Below are positions 50,589-59,642 of a stretch of DNA of 64,000 nucleotides, in pieces (position 1 is the stretch's first letter; every line of letters begins with the position of its first letter). The stretch covers positions 2,474,218 through 2,538,217 of the forward strand of contig CP075365.1 of assembly GCA_019454125.1 (NCBI GenBank), written 5' to 3'. The position numbers were made by a program, and so were the translations under genes. The notes beneath the pieces were generated by a model. The model ran no database searches and was not told where the DNA came from. It saw only the letters and a list, made by a program, of their open reading frames with translations. This DNA is from Fimbriimonadaceae bacterium (GTDB lineage Bacteria > Armatimonadota > Fimbriimonadia > Fimbriimonadales > Fimbriimonadaceae).

Positions 50589-51899
50589 ATGCCGAAGAAC
50601 GTCCGTATCGTCACGCTCGGCTGCGCCAAGAACGACGTCGACAGCGAAGAGATCGCCGGCGTCCTCCGGGAGAGCGGCTATAGCGTCGACGGGTCGGCTG
50701 AGGCGGACGTCACCGTCATCAACACCTGCGGCTTCCTAGAAGCGGCCAAGCAGGAGTCGATCCAGGCGATTCGCGAGGCGGTGGCAAAGAAGGGCCGTGG
50801 CAGGGTCGTCGTCGCAGGCTGCCTGGCCCAGCGCATGGGCGCGGAGCTGGCAAAGGCCGCCCCCGGCGCGGACGCCTATGTCGGAGTCGGCCAGATGGCG
50901 CGCTTCGGCGAGATCGTGACCGGGCTCAACGGAACCACCTCGATCGAAATCAAGCCGCCCCACCACCGCTGGGCCGATGTGCCGACAAGGGCCCGCACCG
51001 GCAGGCCCTGGAGCGCCTATCTCAAGGTCAGCGAGGGGTGCGACCATCGCTGCACCTTCTGTACCATCCCGAGCTTCCGAGGCGCACACCAAAGCAAGCC
51101 GATGGAGCGGCTCGTGGCCGAGGCCCGGCACCTCGCCTCGACCGGCGCAAAAGAGCTCAACCTGATTGCCCAAGACGTCACCCAGTACGGCTATGACCTC
51201 TACCGCGAGTTCACCCTGCCACGCCTTCTCCGCGAGCTGGACGGGGTGGAAGGGGTCGAATGGATCCGCATCCTTTACTTCTATCCAAACCGGTTGACCG
51301 ACGAGGTCATCGAAGCGATGGCGACCCTGCCCAAGGTCGTGCCCTATGTCGACATCCCGTTGCAGCACGTCCACCCAGAAACGCTTCGCCGAATGAAGCG
51401 GCCCTGGGACGGCGAGCGCTATCTCCGCGTGTTTGAGAAGCTGCGCGCGGCCCTGCCCGAGGTCGCGATCCGCACGACGTTCATCGTCGGCTTCCCGGGC
51501 GAGACCGAGGCCGAGTTCCAAGCACTGCTCGACTTCACCCGCGATGCGCGGCTAGACAGGGTCGGGGCGTTCATGTTCAGCCGCGAACAGGGCACCCCCG
51601 CCTATGAGATGAGCGGCCAAGTGCCGTTCCGCGCCAAGCGCGAGCGCTACGACCGCCTCATGCGGCTGCAGCAAGTCGTCTCGCTCGAGAAGAACAAGGA
51701 GTGGGTCGGGCGGCCGATCCGGGTGCTCGTTGACGAGGCGGATGAGGCTGGCGTGAGCGGACGGTCCTTCCGCGACGCGCCGGACATTGACGGGCGCGTC
51801 ATCGCCACGGGAGCGGCCGAACCGGGCACCTTCGTCGAGGTCCAGGTGACCCGGGCCAGCGTCCACGACCTCTACGGTGCCGCACCCGAGAGCGCTTAG
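50589..51899 (+). CDS. rimO: Ribosomal protein S12 methylthiotransferase
   Basis: 436 residues. It adds a methylthio group to the conserved aspartate of ribosomal protein S12 by radical SAM chemistry. The N-terminal UPF0004 domain has ITLGCAKNDVDSEEIAG, the RimO form of the motif. The radical SAM cluster cysteines are C151, C155 and C158 in CDHRCTFCTIP, followed by GAHQSKPMERLVAEA. VPYVDIPLQHVHPETLRRMKR and the C-terminal TRAM domain (GRPIRVLVDEADE...TFVEVQVTRAS) complete the family order. A single-gene unit, convergent with the pst genes. Confidence 0.96.
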   Translation: MPKNVRIVTLGCAKNDVDSEEIAGVLRESGYSVDGSAEADVTVINTCGFLEAAKQESIQAIREAVAKKGRGRVVVAGCLAQRMGAELAKAAPGADAYVGVGQMARFGEIVTGLNGTTSIEIKPPHHRWADVPTRARTGRPWSAYLKVSEGCDHRCTFCTIPSFRGAHQSKPMERLVAEARHLASTGAKELNLIAQDVTQYGYDLYREFTLPRLLRELDGVEGVEWIRILYFYPNRLTDEVIEAMATLPKVVPYVDIPLQHVHPETLRRMKRPWDGERYLRVFEKLRAALPEVAIRTTFIVGFPGETEAEFQALLDFTRDARLDRVGAFMFSREQGTPAYEMSGQVPFRAKRERYDRLMRLQQVVSLEKNKEWVGRPIRVLVDEADEAGVSGRSFRDAPDIDGRVIATGAAEPGTFVEVQVTRASVHDLYGAAPESA

Positions 51900-51903
51900 G
51901 CGG

Positions 51904-52770
51904 CTAGTTTCTACGCTGGCTGCGGGCTCGGAGGATCACCGCCAGGCTGTTCATGACGACGAGCACGCCCATCAGGACCGTGATGGCGGCGGCGGCGGCC
52001 TCATGGAAGCCCTTTTGCGGTCGGCTCGCCCAATCGAAGATCTGGATCGGGATCACCGTGAACTTGCTTCCGAGCGAATCGGGCGGGCTCGCAATGAAGG
52101 CGACCGCCCCGATCGTGATCAAAGGTGCGGTTTCGCCTATAGCTCTCGAGACGCTTAGGATGATGCCCGTGATAATGCCGGGCATCGCATTGGGCAAGGT
52201 CGCCCGAAAGACCGTTTGCCAGCGGGTCGCTCCCAGCGCCAGCGAACCTTCGCGATAAGCGCTCGGGACCGCCCGGATCGCTTCTTGTGCAACGACGATG
52301 ATCGTCGGCAGGATGAGCAGGCTCATGGTCAGCGCCCCAGCGATGACCGAGCGGTCCAGGGCGAAAAACCTGACGAAGACGCCGAGCCCCAAGAGTCCGT
52401 AAACGATCGACGGGACTCCAGCAAGATTGGAGATGTTGAGCTGGATCAGGCGAGTGGCCCAGTGGTCGGGCGGGGCGAACTCTTCAAGGTAGACAGAGGC
52501 AGCCAGCCCCAACGGGACCGCGATGAGGGCCGTCAGCCCGATCACCCAGATCGTGCCGGCAAGGGCGACCTTGAGGCCGGCCTTGTCCGGAAAACGAGAG
52601 CCGATGTTCGAGAAGAAATCGGGACTGATCCGGCCCAAGCCGTCCCGCAAGATCGCGACCAGCAGGAATACCAGGAACAGAACGGCGATGATCGCGGCGG
52701 CGAAGCAAGCCGCTTTGAACAACTTGTCGCTCAGACGGCGACGCCGAAGGAGGCTCTGGTCAGTAACCAT
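51904..52770 (-). CDS. pstA: Phosphate ABC transporter permease PstA
   Basis: 288 residues with about six helices (first at about 17-41). The coupling-loop segment is AIRAVPSAYREGSLALGATRWQTVFRATLP, in pieces near 165-195, and GIILSVSRAIGETAPLITIGA near 200-220 is the family signature. It pairs with PstC to move phosphate across the inner membrane. pstC ends three bases upstream. The operon stops here on this side: pstB (ATPase) and phoU do not follow, which is unusual. Confidence 0.95.
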   Translation of the reverse strand: MVTDQSLLRRRRLSDKLFKAACFAAAIIAVLFLVFLLVAILRDGLGRISPDFFSNIGSRFPDKAGLKVALAGTIWVIGLTALIAVPLGLAASVYLEEFAPPDHWATRLIQLNISNLAGVPSIVYGLLGLGVFVRFFALDRSVIAGALTMSLLILPTIIVVAQEAIRAVPSAYREGSLALGATRWQTVFRATLPNAMPGIITGIILSVSRAIGETAPLITIGAVAFIASPPDSLGSKFTVIPIQIFDWASRPQKGFHEAAAAAITVLMGVLVVMNSLAVILRARSQRRN

Positions 52771-52773
52771 GCT

Positions 52774-53703
52774 TCAGTAGGCGAACCGGTATCGCCGGAC
52801 GATACGTCGGGCCAGGACGTTGAGCAAGAACGTGATGACGAAGAGCGTCGCACCGACGGCGTAGAGCGTGAGGTACTCGACGCTGCCCGCGGGAGTGTCG
52901 CCCTTCGAGATCTGGACGATGTAGGCGGTCATCGTCGCGATGCTCTCGCCCAAGTTCAGCGTCATCTTGGGGGTCTGCCCGGCCGCCAAGGTGACGGCCA
53001 TCGTTTCGCCGACGGCACGCGAGACCGCCAGGATGAACGAGGCGGCGATCCCCCCAAGCGCGGCCCGCAGCGTGATGTTCCGGGTCACCTCGAACTTGGT
53101 GGCCCCGAGGGCCAATCCTCCCTCCCTCAATGACCGGGGGACCGCATTGATCGCGTCGTCACAGAGGGTCGTCACGAGCGGCAGGGTCATGACGCCGACC
53201 ACGATGCAACCTGACGCAGCGTTGAAGACCTCGACGCTCGGAAAAATCGAGCGGAGGAACGGGGTGATCTGAAAGAGCGCGAAGAAGCCAAAGACGACGG
53301 TGGGGACTCCGGCAAGGAGCTCAAGAAGCGGCTTTAAGACCCGGCGAAGCTTTGGCGAGGCGTATTCGGACAGGAAGATCCCGCTTGCCAGGCCGAGGGG
53401 CAGGGCGATCACCATCGCGCCCACGGTGATGAGCATCGTTCCGTTGATGAGCGGAAGGACGCCGAACTGAGGGTTCGCAAAGGTGGGGGTCCAAACCGTG
53501 CCGGTGAGGAACTCTCCGACCGACACCCCTGACTTGGCGAAGAAAGCGAAAGCCTCGACACCGAGGACGCCGACGATGGCTATGGTCGTGGCGACCGAGA
53601 CCATAGCCGCCAAAAGGCAGACGAAAGTCAGGGCGTCTTCTCGAAGAGACTGTCGGCTTACCGCCTTCGTCAGCTTGTTCGCCGGCAGCCGCTGCCGTAC
53701 CAA
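52774..53703 (-). CDS. pstC: Phosphate ABC transporter permease PstC
   Basis: 309 residues. First helix about 28-55, then FLTGTVWTPTFANPQFGVLPLINGT (in pieces), the typical periplasmic loop of PstC. The EAA-type loop AINAVPRSLREGGLALGATKFEVTRNITL appears near 190-215, and SRAVGETMAVTLAAG near 235. Start is TTG at 53703; this follows the pstS stop by 20 bases. It works with PstA and the binding protein PstS. Confidence 0.95.
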   Translation of the reverse strand: MVRQRLPANKLTKAVSRQSLREDALTFVCLLAAMVSVATTIAIVGVLGVEAFAFFAKSGVSVGEFLTGTVWTPTFANPQFGVLPLINGTMLITVGAMVIALPLGLASGIFLSEYASPKLRRVLKPLLELLAGVPTVVFGFFALFQITPFLRSIFPSVEVFNAASGCIVVGVMTLPLVTTLCDDAINAVPRSLREGGLALGATKFEVTRNITLRAALGGIAASFILAVSRAVGETMAVTLAAGQTPKMTLNLGESIATMTAYIVQISKGDTPAGSVEYLTLYAVGATLFVITFLLNVLARRIVRRYRFAY

Positions 53704-53723
53704 TGAGCCAAACGATTCGCGTG

Positions 53724-54806
53724 TCAGTGACCAGACCCCGCTTTTGCGCCGTTGGCACCGCCCGACTCTTTGCTCAAGATTTCCTTGATCCCAAGTCCGA
53801 CCTCAGAACCGGCAAAGACCGTTCCGACTTTGCGCTCGTCCCAATGCTTCTTGACCGATTCGATGATGTCAGCCGGCATCGGGATGAATCCGACTTGCCG
53901 CACCAGGTCACCGCCTTCAGCGAAGAAGAAGTCGACGAAGGCATCGACCTGAGGCTTCTCGTCGGCGGCCTTCTTAGCGACATAGATGAAGAGCGGCCTG
54001 CTCAGGGGCTGGTAGCTACCGTCCACAACCGTCTGAGGCGAAGGCTCGACCGGGCCTTTGCCCGCGTCGATCTTGACCGGCTTCAGAGCATCCTTGTTCT
54101 CTTCGAAATAGCCGTAGCCGAAGTAGCCAAGTGCTCCCTTGTCGCCTTTGACGCCTTGGACCAAGATGTTGTCGTCTTCGCTCGCCTGGTAGTCGGTGCG
54201 CGAAGCCCCCTCTTGGCCATTGATGGCAAGGGTGAAGTAGTCGAAGGTGCCCGAGTCCGTACCAGCACCGTAGAGCTTAAGCGGCAGGTCTGGGAACCCT
54301 GCACGCACGTCCTTCCAGTTTTTGACCTTGCTGTTCGGAGCCCAAATCCTCTTCAACTCGTCGACGGTCAGGCTTTCCGCCCACGTGTTCCCAGGGTTGA
54401 CGACGAGCGTAAGACCGTCAAGGGCGACGGGCAACTCGATAAACTCGATGCCCTTCGCCTGCAGGGCCTTCACTTCCTCCTCCTTGATCGGACGGGAGGC
54501 CATGGCGATATCGATCTCGCCCGCAATGAACTTCTTGAAGCCGCCACCTGTACCGGAAGTGCCGACCGCCGCCTCCGTGTCCGGGTGTCCCTTGTCGAAC
54601 TCCTCGGCGACGGCCGCGAAGATCGGCGTCACCGTGCTGCTCCCATCGATGTTGATCGCGCCGGAGACCTTTGCTGCCGACGTGCCGCCACCCGCACTTC
54701 CAGAGGTCGAGCCCGTGGCACCACCGGTAGGGGCCGTTTCACCGCACCCGGCCGCAAGAATCCCGGCCAAGGCGACTGTTACCGCATAAAGACCAACGTG
54801 CTTCAT
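53724..54806 (-). CDS. pstS: Phosphate-binding lipoprotein PstS
   Basis: 360 residues from the ATG at 54806; an in-frame ATG at 54833 is possible but would spoil the signal. Lipoprotein signal MKHVGLYAVTVALAGILAAGC. The mature protein has INIDGSSTVTPIFAAVAEEF, with the Ser/Thr loop that binds phosphate, VGTSGTGGGFKKF, MASRPIKEEE, and GAGTDSGTFDYFTLAI. It captures phosphate outside the cytoplasmic membrane. Controlled by the PhoP-type repeats just upstream (54847-54863). Confidence 0.95.
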   Translation of the reverse strand: MKHVGLYAVTVALAGILAAGCGETAPTGGATGSTSGSAGGGTSAAKVSGAINIDGSSTVTPIFAAVAEEFDKGHPDTEAAVGTSGTGGGFKKFIAGEIDIAMASRPIKEEEVKALQAKGIEFIELPVALDGLTLVVNPGNTWAESLTVDELKRIWAPNSKVKNWKDVRAGFPDLPLKLYGAGTDSGTFDYFTLAINGQEGASRTDYQASEDDNILVQGVKGDKGALGYFGYGYFEENKDALKPVKIDAGKGPVEPSPQTVVDGSYQPLSRPLFIYVAKKAADEKPQVDAFVDFFFAEGGDLVRQVGFIPMPADIIESVKKHWDERKVGTVFAGSEVGLGIKEILSKESGGANGAKAGSGH

Positions 54807-54846
54807 GTTCCGTTCGAGCTCTCCGCTCTTCATTGATGCCGCAAAA

Positions 54847-54863
54847 TGTTAACGGAATGTTAA
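54847..54863 (-). promoter_or_regulatory. PhoP-type Pho box (two TTAACA hexamers)
   Basis: On the minus strand TTAACA-TTCCG-TTAACA: two identical hexamers with a five-base spacer, 41 bases before the pstS ATG at 54806. This repeat length (11) and sequence are those bound by PhoP in Firmicutes. It predicts induction of pstSCA by phosphate starvation. Confidence 0.7.
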
Positions 54864-54867
54864 GTCA

Positions 54868-55203
54868 CTAGGCCGATTCCAGGATGGCCACGGCCACGGC
54901 ATGGCCCTTCTCGTGCGAAATGCTCACGTGCAGGCGTTGCCGGGGCGAGAGAATTCCTTCGCGCAGACTCGCAATCGGCGCGCCGCTCTGCGCCGCCAAA
55001 ATCCGGACGTCGTGCCAGGAAGCGACCCCCGGCACGCACTTCTTTACCGCCTCCTTCGCCGCCCAGCGTCCGGCCACTTGCGCGGCGCTCTTGCAGTACT
55101 CGCGCTCGTCCGGGGTCAGCACGCGGTCGAGAAAGCCGCTCCGCCGCATAGCGCGACCGATCCGAGCGGTCTCGACCAGGTCGATGCCGATGGCGACGAT
55201 CAT
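54868..55203 (-). CDS. acpS: Holo-[acyl-carrier-protein] synthase
   Basis: 111 residues from the ATG at 55203. It transfers phosphopantetheine from CoA to the serine of acyl carrier protein, needed for fatty acid synthesis. AIGIDLVETARIGRAM carries the Mg2+-binding Asp8, and GRWAAKEAVKKCVPG carries the second metal ligand Glu. LHVSISHEKGHAVAVAI is the conserved C-terminal strand. The frame is open further upstream but that part lies in the FadF-like gene. Its start overlaps that gene's stop by four bases. Confidence 0.93.
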   Translation of the reverse strand: MIVAIGIDLVETARIGRAMRRSGFLDRVLTPDEREYCKSAAQVAGRWAAKEAVKKCVPGVASWHDVRILAAQSGAPIASLREGILSPRQRLHVSISHEKGHAVAVAILESA

Positions 55204-57272
55204 TCGCGGCCAGGCTCGTTGGCGCCCTGCAAGAGTTCGGCCATGTCGACGAGGCTCACATCGTCGCCCGCGACTTGCTTGATACTGGCGTCGAGCATGA
55301 TCCGGCAGAAGGGGCAGGCGACCGCGATTTGCTTCGCGCCGGTCTCCAAGAGCTGGCGGACCCTCCGCTCGCTCGGACGCTTGCCCGGCTCTTCCTCGAA
55401 CCACATGCGGCCGCCGCCTGCCCCGCAGCAAAGCGTCTTATGGGCGTGCTGCACGGGCTCGGCGAGCACTTTGTTCTCGTCCGGCTCCTTCAACAGGTCG
55501 TGCGCGAGGCCCGGCGCATCCGTGTTGAAGCTCGTCCGCTCGCCGACCAGGGCCCGCGGCGCGTCGCTCTCCTGGTTCACGCGCGCCAAGTAGCAGGGAT
55601 CGTGGAAGGCGACCTCGCCCGCCTTGGGCCGCGCCGGGTTGAGCCGTCCCTCGTCGATCAGGTCGCGCAAGAGTTGGGTGTGGTGGAACACCTCCAGCCG
55701 CCCGCCCAACTGGTGGTATTCGTTCTTCAGCGTGTTGAAGCAGTGCGGACAGGCCGTCACGACCCGCTTTACCCCGTACTTTTCGAAGACGTGGACGTTC
55801 TTGCCCGCCTGTTCCTGGAAAAGGAACTCGTCACCCGTGCGCCGGGCTGGGTCGCCCGTGCAAGCTTCCTCGCGGCCCAGGCAGGCGAACTTCACGCCCG
55901 CTTTCTTCAGGAGCTTGGCGACGGCCTGCGTCGTCTTCACCGCCCCAGGGTCGGTCGCCCCCGCACACCCCACCCAAAAGAGATAGTCGAACGAGCCCCC
56001 GTCGCGGCACAGGGGCACGTCGAGCCCCTTCATCCAATCCTCGCGGTTGGCCGCTGGAGCTCCCCAGGCGTTGCCCGTCGAACCGACCTGGCGCAACATC
56101 ACCGAGGGCGTGCCGCTCAGCTTGCCCTCGGCGACCAGGTTCCGCCGCGCGTCCACGATCATATCCACGTGCTTGATCAGAACCGGGCACGCCTCGACGC
56201 AGGCGTTGCAGGTCGTGCACTGCCACAGGGCCTCTTCCGTCACCTTGAGAGCGACGGGGTCGCCCGTCACCGCCGCGTCACGGATGTCCTGAACCACCTG
56301 CTTCGGGTTCAAGACCTTGCCCACGTTGTAAGCGGGGCACACCTCGGTGCAGCGGCCGCACGACATGCATGCGTCCAGCGAGAGCAGGTGCCACCGGGAA
56401 TAGTCCTTCGCCACCGCGACACCGATCTGCCCGGTCTCCTCGACTTCTTCCATGGTCACGGGCACGAGCTCGCCCATCGGCTTGGAAGGCGCGCCCGCCG
56501 CGGTCAGGGTCGCCGTCACCACGTGGCGGATCCGCATCTGCGGCAAGAAGGCGAAGAAGGCCCAGACCCAAGCCGCGTGGAACCACCAAATCCCGATATA
56601 GGCGCCGTTCGAAAGGTTCGGCACCGCCTGCGCCAAGAGGTGGCCGACAGGCGACGCCCAGTCCCATTCCTGAGGGGAATTGCTGATGCGCGCCGCTTCC
56701 AGCACATAACCCGTCACCCCGAGCATGAAGAGGATGCCGAGCGTCGCATAGTCGCGCCAGTCGCTCGTCAATGGGTTCGGCGTGGTCTCCGGCTTTCCCG
56801 TCTCCGGATCGGGCTGGGGTTGCCCAAAAGTTCGGTCGTACCGCCAGCGGCGGAAGAATGCCCACACCACGCCCGCCACGAAGAAGAGCCCGAGCACGTC
56901 GAACGTGGTCTCATAGACCAGGTAGTAGACCCCCCGGTGGAAGTTCGGCAGCCCGATCACGGGGCTGTAGGTCGCGATGCCGAGGAGGGTCGTCGCCAGC
57001 AACAGCGAAAGGAACCCATAGAAGATCATCAGGTGCATCGGCGCCCCGCCCTTCGGGCGGCTCGACTGCACCTTGCGCTGGCCCAAAATGTAGGCCGAGA
57101 CTTGCGCAAGTCCGTCGCTGCGCCACCAGACCGGTTTGCCTTGCTGCCACACCCGGGCTCGCTGCAGGAACTGGGCGGCCATCACGGCGAGGCTGAGGGC
57201 CGTCAGCGCGTAGAACGCGGCCTTGAAGCCCCAAGGCTCCATGTGCATGAATTCGTGGCGGGTCGGCTCCAA
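55200..57272 (-). CDS. FadF/HdrD-like iron-sulfur oxidoreductase with fused cytochrome b-type membrane domain
   Basis: 690 residues in three parts. The N-terminal part has five or six helices resembling NarI (about 15-265, with His residues for haem b). Two 4Fe-4S motifs follow (CMSCGRCTEVCP near 305, CTTCNACVEACP near 355). Two CCG-type domains end the protein (WVGCAGATDPGAVKT, ACPHCFNTLKNEY, then DPCYLARVN and TLCCGAGGGRMWFEEE). This is the order of FadF/EMO proteins, which pass electrons from electron-transfer flavoprotein to menaquinone during fatty-acid oxidation. etfAB are not here. Start TTG preceded by AAAGGAAG. Confidence 0.88.
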   Translation of the reverse strand: MEPTRHEFMHMEPWGFKAAFYALTALSLAVMAAQFLQRARVWQQGKPVWWRSDGLAQVSAYILGQRKVQSSRPKGGAPMHLMIFYGFLSLLLATTLLGIATYSPVIGLPNFHRGVYYLVYETTFDVLGLFFVAGVVWAFFRRWRYDRTFGQPQPDPETGKPETTPNPLTSDWRDYATLGILFMLGVTGYVLEAARISNSPQEWDWASPVGHLLAQAVPNLSNGAYIGIWWFHAAWVWAFFAFLPQMRIRHVVTATLTAAGAPSKPMGELVPVTMEEVEETGQIGVAVAKDYSRWHLLSLDACMSCGRCTEVCPAYNVGKVLNPKQVVQDIRDAAVTGDPVALKVTEEALWQCTTCNACVEACPVLIKHVDMIVDARRNLVAEGKLSGTPSVMLRQVGSTGNAWGAPAANREDWMKGLDVPLCRDGGSFDYLFWVGCAGATDPGAVKTTQAVAKLLKKAGVKFACLGREEACTGDPARRTGDEFLFQEQAGKNVHVFEKYGVKRVVTACPHCFNTLKNEYHQLGGRLEVFHHTQLLRDLIDEGRLNPARPKAGEVAFHDPCYLARVNQESDAPRALVGERTSFNTDAPGLAHDLLKEPDENKVLAEPVQHAHKTLCCGAGGGRMWFEEEPGKRPSERRVRQLLETGAKQIAVACPFCRIMLDASIKQVAGDDVSLVDMAELLQGANEPGRE

Positions 57273-57318
57273 CTTCCTTTGGAGTATGACCGGCTCGGCT
57301 GACCCAAGGTCGAAGCGG

Positions 57319-58053
57319 CTACATCAACCGGGCGACCGTCATGTCCGCCGGGGCCAGCCTCTGGGAGACCTCGATCACCGGCGCCACCACCACGTTCTGC
57401 TGCACGGCGAGCCATTCGCAGAACGCCTCGTGCGCGTCCGCGTCGACGCTCCGGTCCCCAGTCCCCACCCCGTCATAGGAGAGCACGGCCCAGTGGCCCA
57501 AGTCGATCGCGGCGCGGACGACGTCTGTCATCCCGCTGAAGGAGGCGCCGATCATGGGCACGCACTTGATCGCCGTGAGGTCGACGTCCGGCAACGGGTT
57601 GAAGCCCAAGATCCCGGTCCGGCAAACGGGGTGGTTGCGCGCGACCGCCTGGCTGTAATCCACGTTCTCAGCGCACCGAGGCGGGCCCCAGGGAAAGGCG
57701 AACGAGAACGATCTCTGAGCGGGGAAGACCTCGCGGAGCATCTGGTCCGCCTCTAAGACCTCGCTTTGGACCATGTCCACCGTCCAGGCGGGGAGCGACC
57801 CGTCCGGAAGCGCGGCAGAGACCAGCGTGCCGTTCCCGAGTTCGTGCCCCGCCTCGACGACCTGCCGCCAGACGGAAGCGTGGTCGAGCGCCAAGGAGGG
57901 CTCGGCATAGAAGGTGGCTTTCAACCCCGTCCTTTCCAGCACCGGTAAGACCTTATGAATGTGGCACGCCTGGGTGCCGTCATAGGTGAGTGATACGATG
58001 CCAGGACTGACACGGGCGACGCTGCCTTCAGCCATGGCTATGTGATACGCCAT
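57319..58053 (-). CDS. Polysaccharide deacetylase-like protein with altered active site
   Basis: 244 residues with the NodB-type barrel order. Motif 1 normally TFDDG reads SLTYDGTQACH, so the metal-binding second Asp is lost. Motif 2, normally GHExGNHT, reads GHELGNGT, so a metal-binding His is replaced by Gly. The motif-3 region is FAFPWGPPRC. Without these ligands classical deacetylation is unlikely; it may bind carbohydrate, or use a different metal site (there are Cys and His residues near each loop). No signal peptide is seen. The ATG at 58035 is an alternative start. Confidence 0.75.
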   Translation of the reverse strand: MAYHIAMAEGSVARVSPGIVSLTYDGTQACHIHKVLPVLERTGLKATFYAEPSLALDHASVWRQVVEAGHELGNGTLVSAALPDGSLPAWTVDMVQSEVLEADQMLREVFPAQRSFSFAFPWGPPRCAENVDYSQAVARNHPVCRTGILGFNPLPDVDLTAIKCVPMIGASFSGMTDVVRAAIDLGHWAVLSYDGVGTGDRSVDADAHEAFCEWLAVQQNVVVAPVIEVSQRLAPADMTVARLM

Positions 58054-58124
58054 ATCCTTCGGAAAAGCAAGGGCAATCGCTGAACGAGCCGGCTAAATTC
58101 TTCGCCCAGCGTAATTGCCGGGCC

Positions 58125-58820
58125 TCAAGTCCCACGAGAGTCGCCAAAGAGATCGATGTGGTACCGGGGCGCCAACCGCCACCCGCGGCCCATGACAAGG
58201 GGGACGAGCAACCGCTCCCGCCGGTGGAGCGTCTCCGCGTCCCGCCCTTCTGCCATCAAAAAGACCCGGTCCGCGCGCACCCCCGGTAGCCGGGCAAGCA
58301 CAGCCTCGATCTCGGCTACGTCGCCCGGCGAGCCCTCGGGGTCCACCACGAACTTGAGTTGGTAGGAGTAGCTCCCCACGAGCTTCTGCAGCGTCCCCTC
58401 GAGCGCTTTGGCCCGCGTCTCTTCGTGGCGTTCCCGCCACCCCCCTTCCGGGGTCGAATTCGCGAGCTTGGGGCTGATCGACATCAGGTCGCAGGGCAGC
58501 TCGCGATAAACGGTCCCCGCCGTCTCGACCGTCAAGGTCTTCCCCGCCTGTGCCAGCAGATTCGCCAGAGTTTCCAGAGGAGGGAACAGCATGGGCTCGC
58601 CCCCAGTCAGAACGACATGGGTCGGGGCGCGGACGATTATCTCGTCGGCAAGCTCTCTCACGTCGCGTACCGGCCCTTCTGGTTCCCAGCTCGCATAGGG
58701 CGTGTCACACCAGCGGCAACGGAGGTTGCACCCGGAGACCCGGACAAAGGTCGAAGGCGTGCCGAGCCACATCCCCTCGCCCTGGATGCTTTCAAAGACC
58801 TCGGCGATCCGCAGGTTCAC
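58125..58820 (-). CDS. queE: 7-carboxy-7-deazaguanine synthase
   Basis: 231 residues from the GTG at 58820; the frame opens three codons earlier with a TTG, but TAGGTT directly before favours this GTG. A radical SAM enzyme of the queuosine pathway, with AEVFESIQGEG at the start, the cluster cysteines C31, C35 and C38 in CNLRCRWCDTPYAS, the VVLTGGEPMLF motif, and VETAGTVYRELPCDLMSISPK. It rearranges carboxytetrahydropterin to 7-carboxy-7-deazaguanine. queC lies 16-25 bases upstream. queD and queF are elsewhere. Confidence 0.93.
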   Translation of the reverse strand: MNLRIAEVFESIQGEGMWLGTPSTFVRVSGCNLRCRWCDTPYASWEPEGPVRDVRELADEIIVRAPTHVVLTGGEPMLFPPLETLANLLAQAGKTLTVETAGTVYRELPCDLMSISPKLANSTPEGGWRERHEETRAKALEGTLQKLVGSYSYQLKFVVDPEGSPGDVAEIEAVLARLPGVRADRVFLMAEGRDAETLHRRERLLVPLVMGRGWRLAPRYHIDLFGDSRGT

Positions 58821-58844
58821 AATGACCAACCTACCCCAGCACGG

Positions 58845-59513
58845 TCAAGCGTCCGTCAACGCCCGATCCCGGATCCGGCAGGCGTCGCACGAGCCGCACG
58901 GGGCCCCACCCGGACCTGGATCGTAGCACGAGACCGTCAACTCGACCGGAACCCCCAAGCGGCGCGCCTCGCGAACGATCTCGACCTTTGAAAGGTGCAG
59001 CAGCGGTGCCGCGACCTCCAGAGGCCGGCCCTCCACCCCGGACTTCGTCGCGAGGCGGGCAAGAGCCTGGAAGGCGGCGACGAACTCTGGGCGGCAGTCC
59101 GGGTAGCCGCTGTAGTCCACCGCGTTGACGCCAAGGAAGACCGCCTCGGCCCCCACGACCTCCGCCAAACCGAGAGCCAGGGCGAGGAACACCGTGTTCC
59201 GGGCCGGCACGTAAGTCACTGGGATCTCTTCGGTCAGGCCCGTCTTGGGGACGCCGATGTCCGCGGTCAGAGCCGAACCGCCGATGGCCCGCAGGTCGAC
59301 CGTCACGACCCGGTGGTCGGAGATCTCCAGCGCCCGCGCCACCGCCTGCGCCGCGTCCAGTTCGGCGCGGTGCCGCTGGCCGTAGTCGATCGTGAGGGCG
59401 GCAACCCGGTACCCACGCTCCAAAGCCATGCCCGCGCAGGTCGCCGAATCGAGACCGCCGCTCAGGAGCACCACCGCAGCCTTACCAGACCCTTCCAAAC
59501 CTGTGCGACTCAC
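58845..59513 (-). CDS. queC: 7-cyano-7-deazaguanine synthase
   Basis: 222 residues. It converts carboxydeazaguanine to preQ0 using ATP and ammonia. The PP-loop is [18 protein letters not shown] (14-31), [13 protein letters not shown] follows, and [20 protein letters not shown] is the substrate region. Zinc-binding cysteines are C196, C206, C209 and C212 ([17 protein letters not shown]). Start is GTG at 59513. It is the first gene of a short unit with queE. No preQ1 riboswitch was recognised upstream. Confidence 0.95.
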   Translation of the reverse strand: MSRTGLEGSGKAAVVLLSGGLDSATCAGMALERGYRVAALTIDYGQRHRAELDAAQAVARALEISDHRVVTVDLRAIGGSALTADIGVPKTGLTEEIPVTYVPARNTVFLALALGLAEVVGAEAVFLGVNAVDYSGYPDCRPEFVAAFQALARLATKSGVEGRPLEVAAPLLHLSKVEIVREARRLGVPVELTVSCYDPGPGGAPCGSCDACRIRDRALTDA

Positions 59514-59642
59514 CTGGACGGAACGCCGGTCGGCCCGCGTCTATCACGCGACGCCCCAAGGACGGACGTCGAACAAACCAAAATCGCGCCTGTGGTTGGA
59601 GCGAGTGTCAGTTCCTTAAATCTCATTCCTCTCTGCAGTCTG

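Noticed and set aside
55275-57302. 675-codon open frame on the plus strand
   Set aside because: Antisense to the FadF-like gene, which has all its cysteine motifs.
59514-59640. preQ1 riboswitch before queC
   Set aside because: No C-rich loop and A-rich tail of the preQ1 aptamer could be found on the minus strand upstream of the start codon.
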